This document shows positions 44,713-44,742 of a stretch of DNA of 44,742 nucleotides, piece after piece; positions within the stretch are counted from its first letter, which is position 1; each line of letters opens with the position of its first letter. The position numbers and the translations under genes were made by a program. The DNA comes from Zygnema circumcarinatum (Eukaryota; Streptophyta; Zygnematophyceae; Zygnematales; Zygnemataceae): contig CM074812.1 in NCBI GenBank assembly GCA_037447605.1, positions 1,259,241-1,303,982 of the forward strand, read 5' to 3'. The notes beneath the pieces are model-generated. The model had not been told where the DNA came from. It ran no database searches and was given only the letters and a program-made list of their open reading frames with translations.

Positions 44713-44742
44713 AGGCTGGTGGCGCCTTCACGGTCTCTTGGT
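44713..44742 (+). CDS. Possible exon of a gene continuing beyond the window
   Basis: GTGTTGCAG forms an acceptor ending at 44712, followed by an open reading AGGAFTVSW to the edge. Nine residues only; no identity can be given. Confidence 0.15.

Noticed and set aside
1-44742. CRISPR arrays, bacterial operons, tRNA and rRNA genes
   Set aside because: None seen: repeats are low-complexity or palindromic, not spaced direct repeats, and I could not recognise tRNA arms or rRNA cores on either strand by eye.

Overview
The window is nuclear DNA of a eukaryote with many introns, most likely a green plant-lineage organism (streptophyte alga or early land plant). Genes are split into many short exons with GT-AG introns and a few apparent GC-AG introns. 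The recognisable proteins resemble the plant versions: a plant-type HAD-like protein, a plant MER3/HFM1 helicase, TFIIA large subunit and a full-size ABCG/PDR transporter. Plant-type telomere words (CCCTAAA/TTTAGGG) are scattered through non-coding DNA. Introns often carry long GA/CT tracts. There are no operons, ribosome-binding sites, CRISPR arrays, rRNAs or tRNAs that I can see. All exon models were read by eye from splice signals, phase continuity and remembered family motifs; none has been checked against RNA or a database.

Layout, left to right. (1) 222-1302 (+): last four exons of a HAD-like protein whose 5' part lies outside the window. (2) 7032-2431 (-): complete 11-exon gene for the large subunit of TFIIA, convergent with the HAD gene. 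(3) 7841-11159 (+): an unrecognised gene or gene relic, divergent from TFIIA-L; two of its exons are convincing, the rest changes frame. (4) 13116-15404 (+): a 637-residue coiled-coil protein with a C-terminal membrane anchor and a probable 5'UTR intron. (5) 29123-17386 (-): complete 30-exon MER3/HFM1 meiotic helicase of about 1512 residues with a very long disordered tail exon. (6) 29458-30865 (+): a 103-residue basic protein, perhaps a mitochondrial ribosomal protein, sharing a short divergent promoter with MER3. (7) 30866-32516: gene-free DNA with degenerate telomere repeats and a cluster of perfect hairpins. (8) 42870-32517 (-): complete 26-exon full-size ABCG (PDR) transporter of about 1587 residues with one apparently degenerate ATP site. 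(9) 42871-44742: upstream region with palindromes and GTAC-core motifs; a further exon may begin at the right edge.

The genes do not form one pathway. They are general transcription (TFIIA), meiotic crossover formation (MER3), an organelle-type small basic protein, membrane transport (ABCG) and a membrane-anchored coiled coil, as expected of ordinary eukaryotic gene order. I did not find a proven new system. The items most worth a second look are the hairpin cluster beside telomere-like repeats (about 31.66-32.23 kb), the degenerate second nucleotide-binding domain of the ABCG protein, the unrecognised gene at 8.7-11.2 kb, and the dispersed CCAACCATTGG palindromes.
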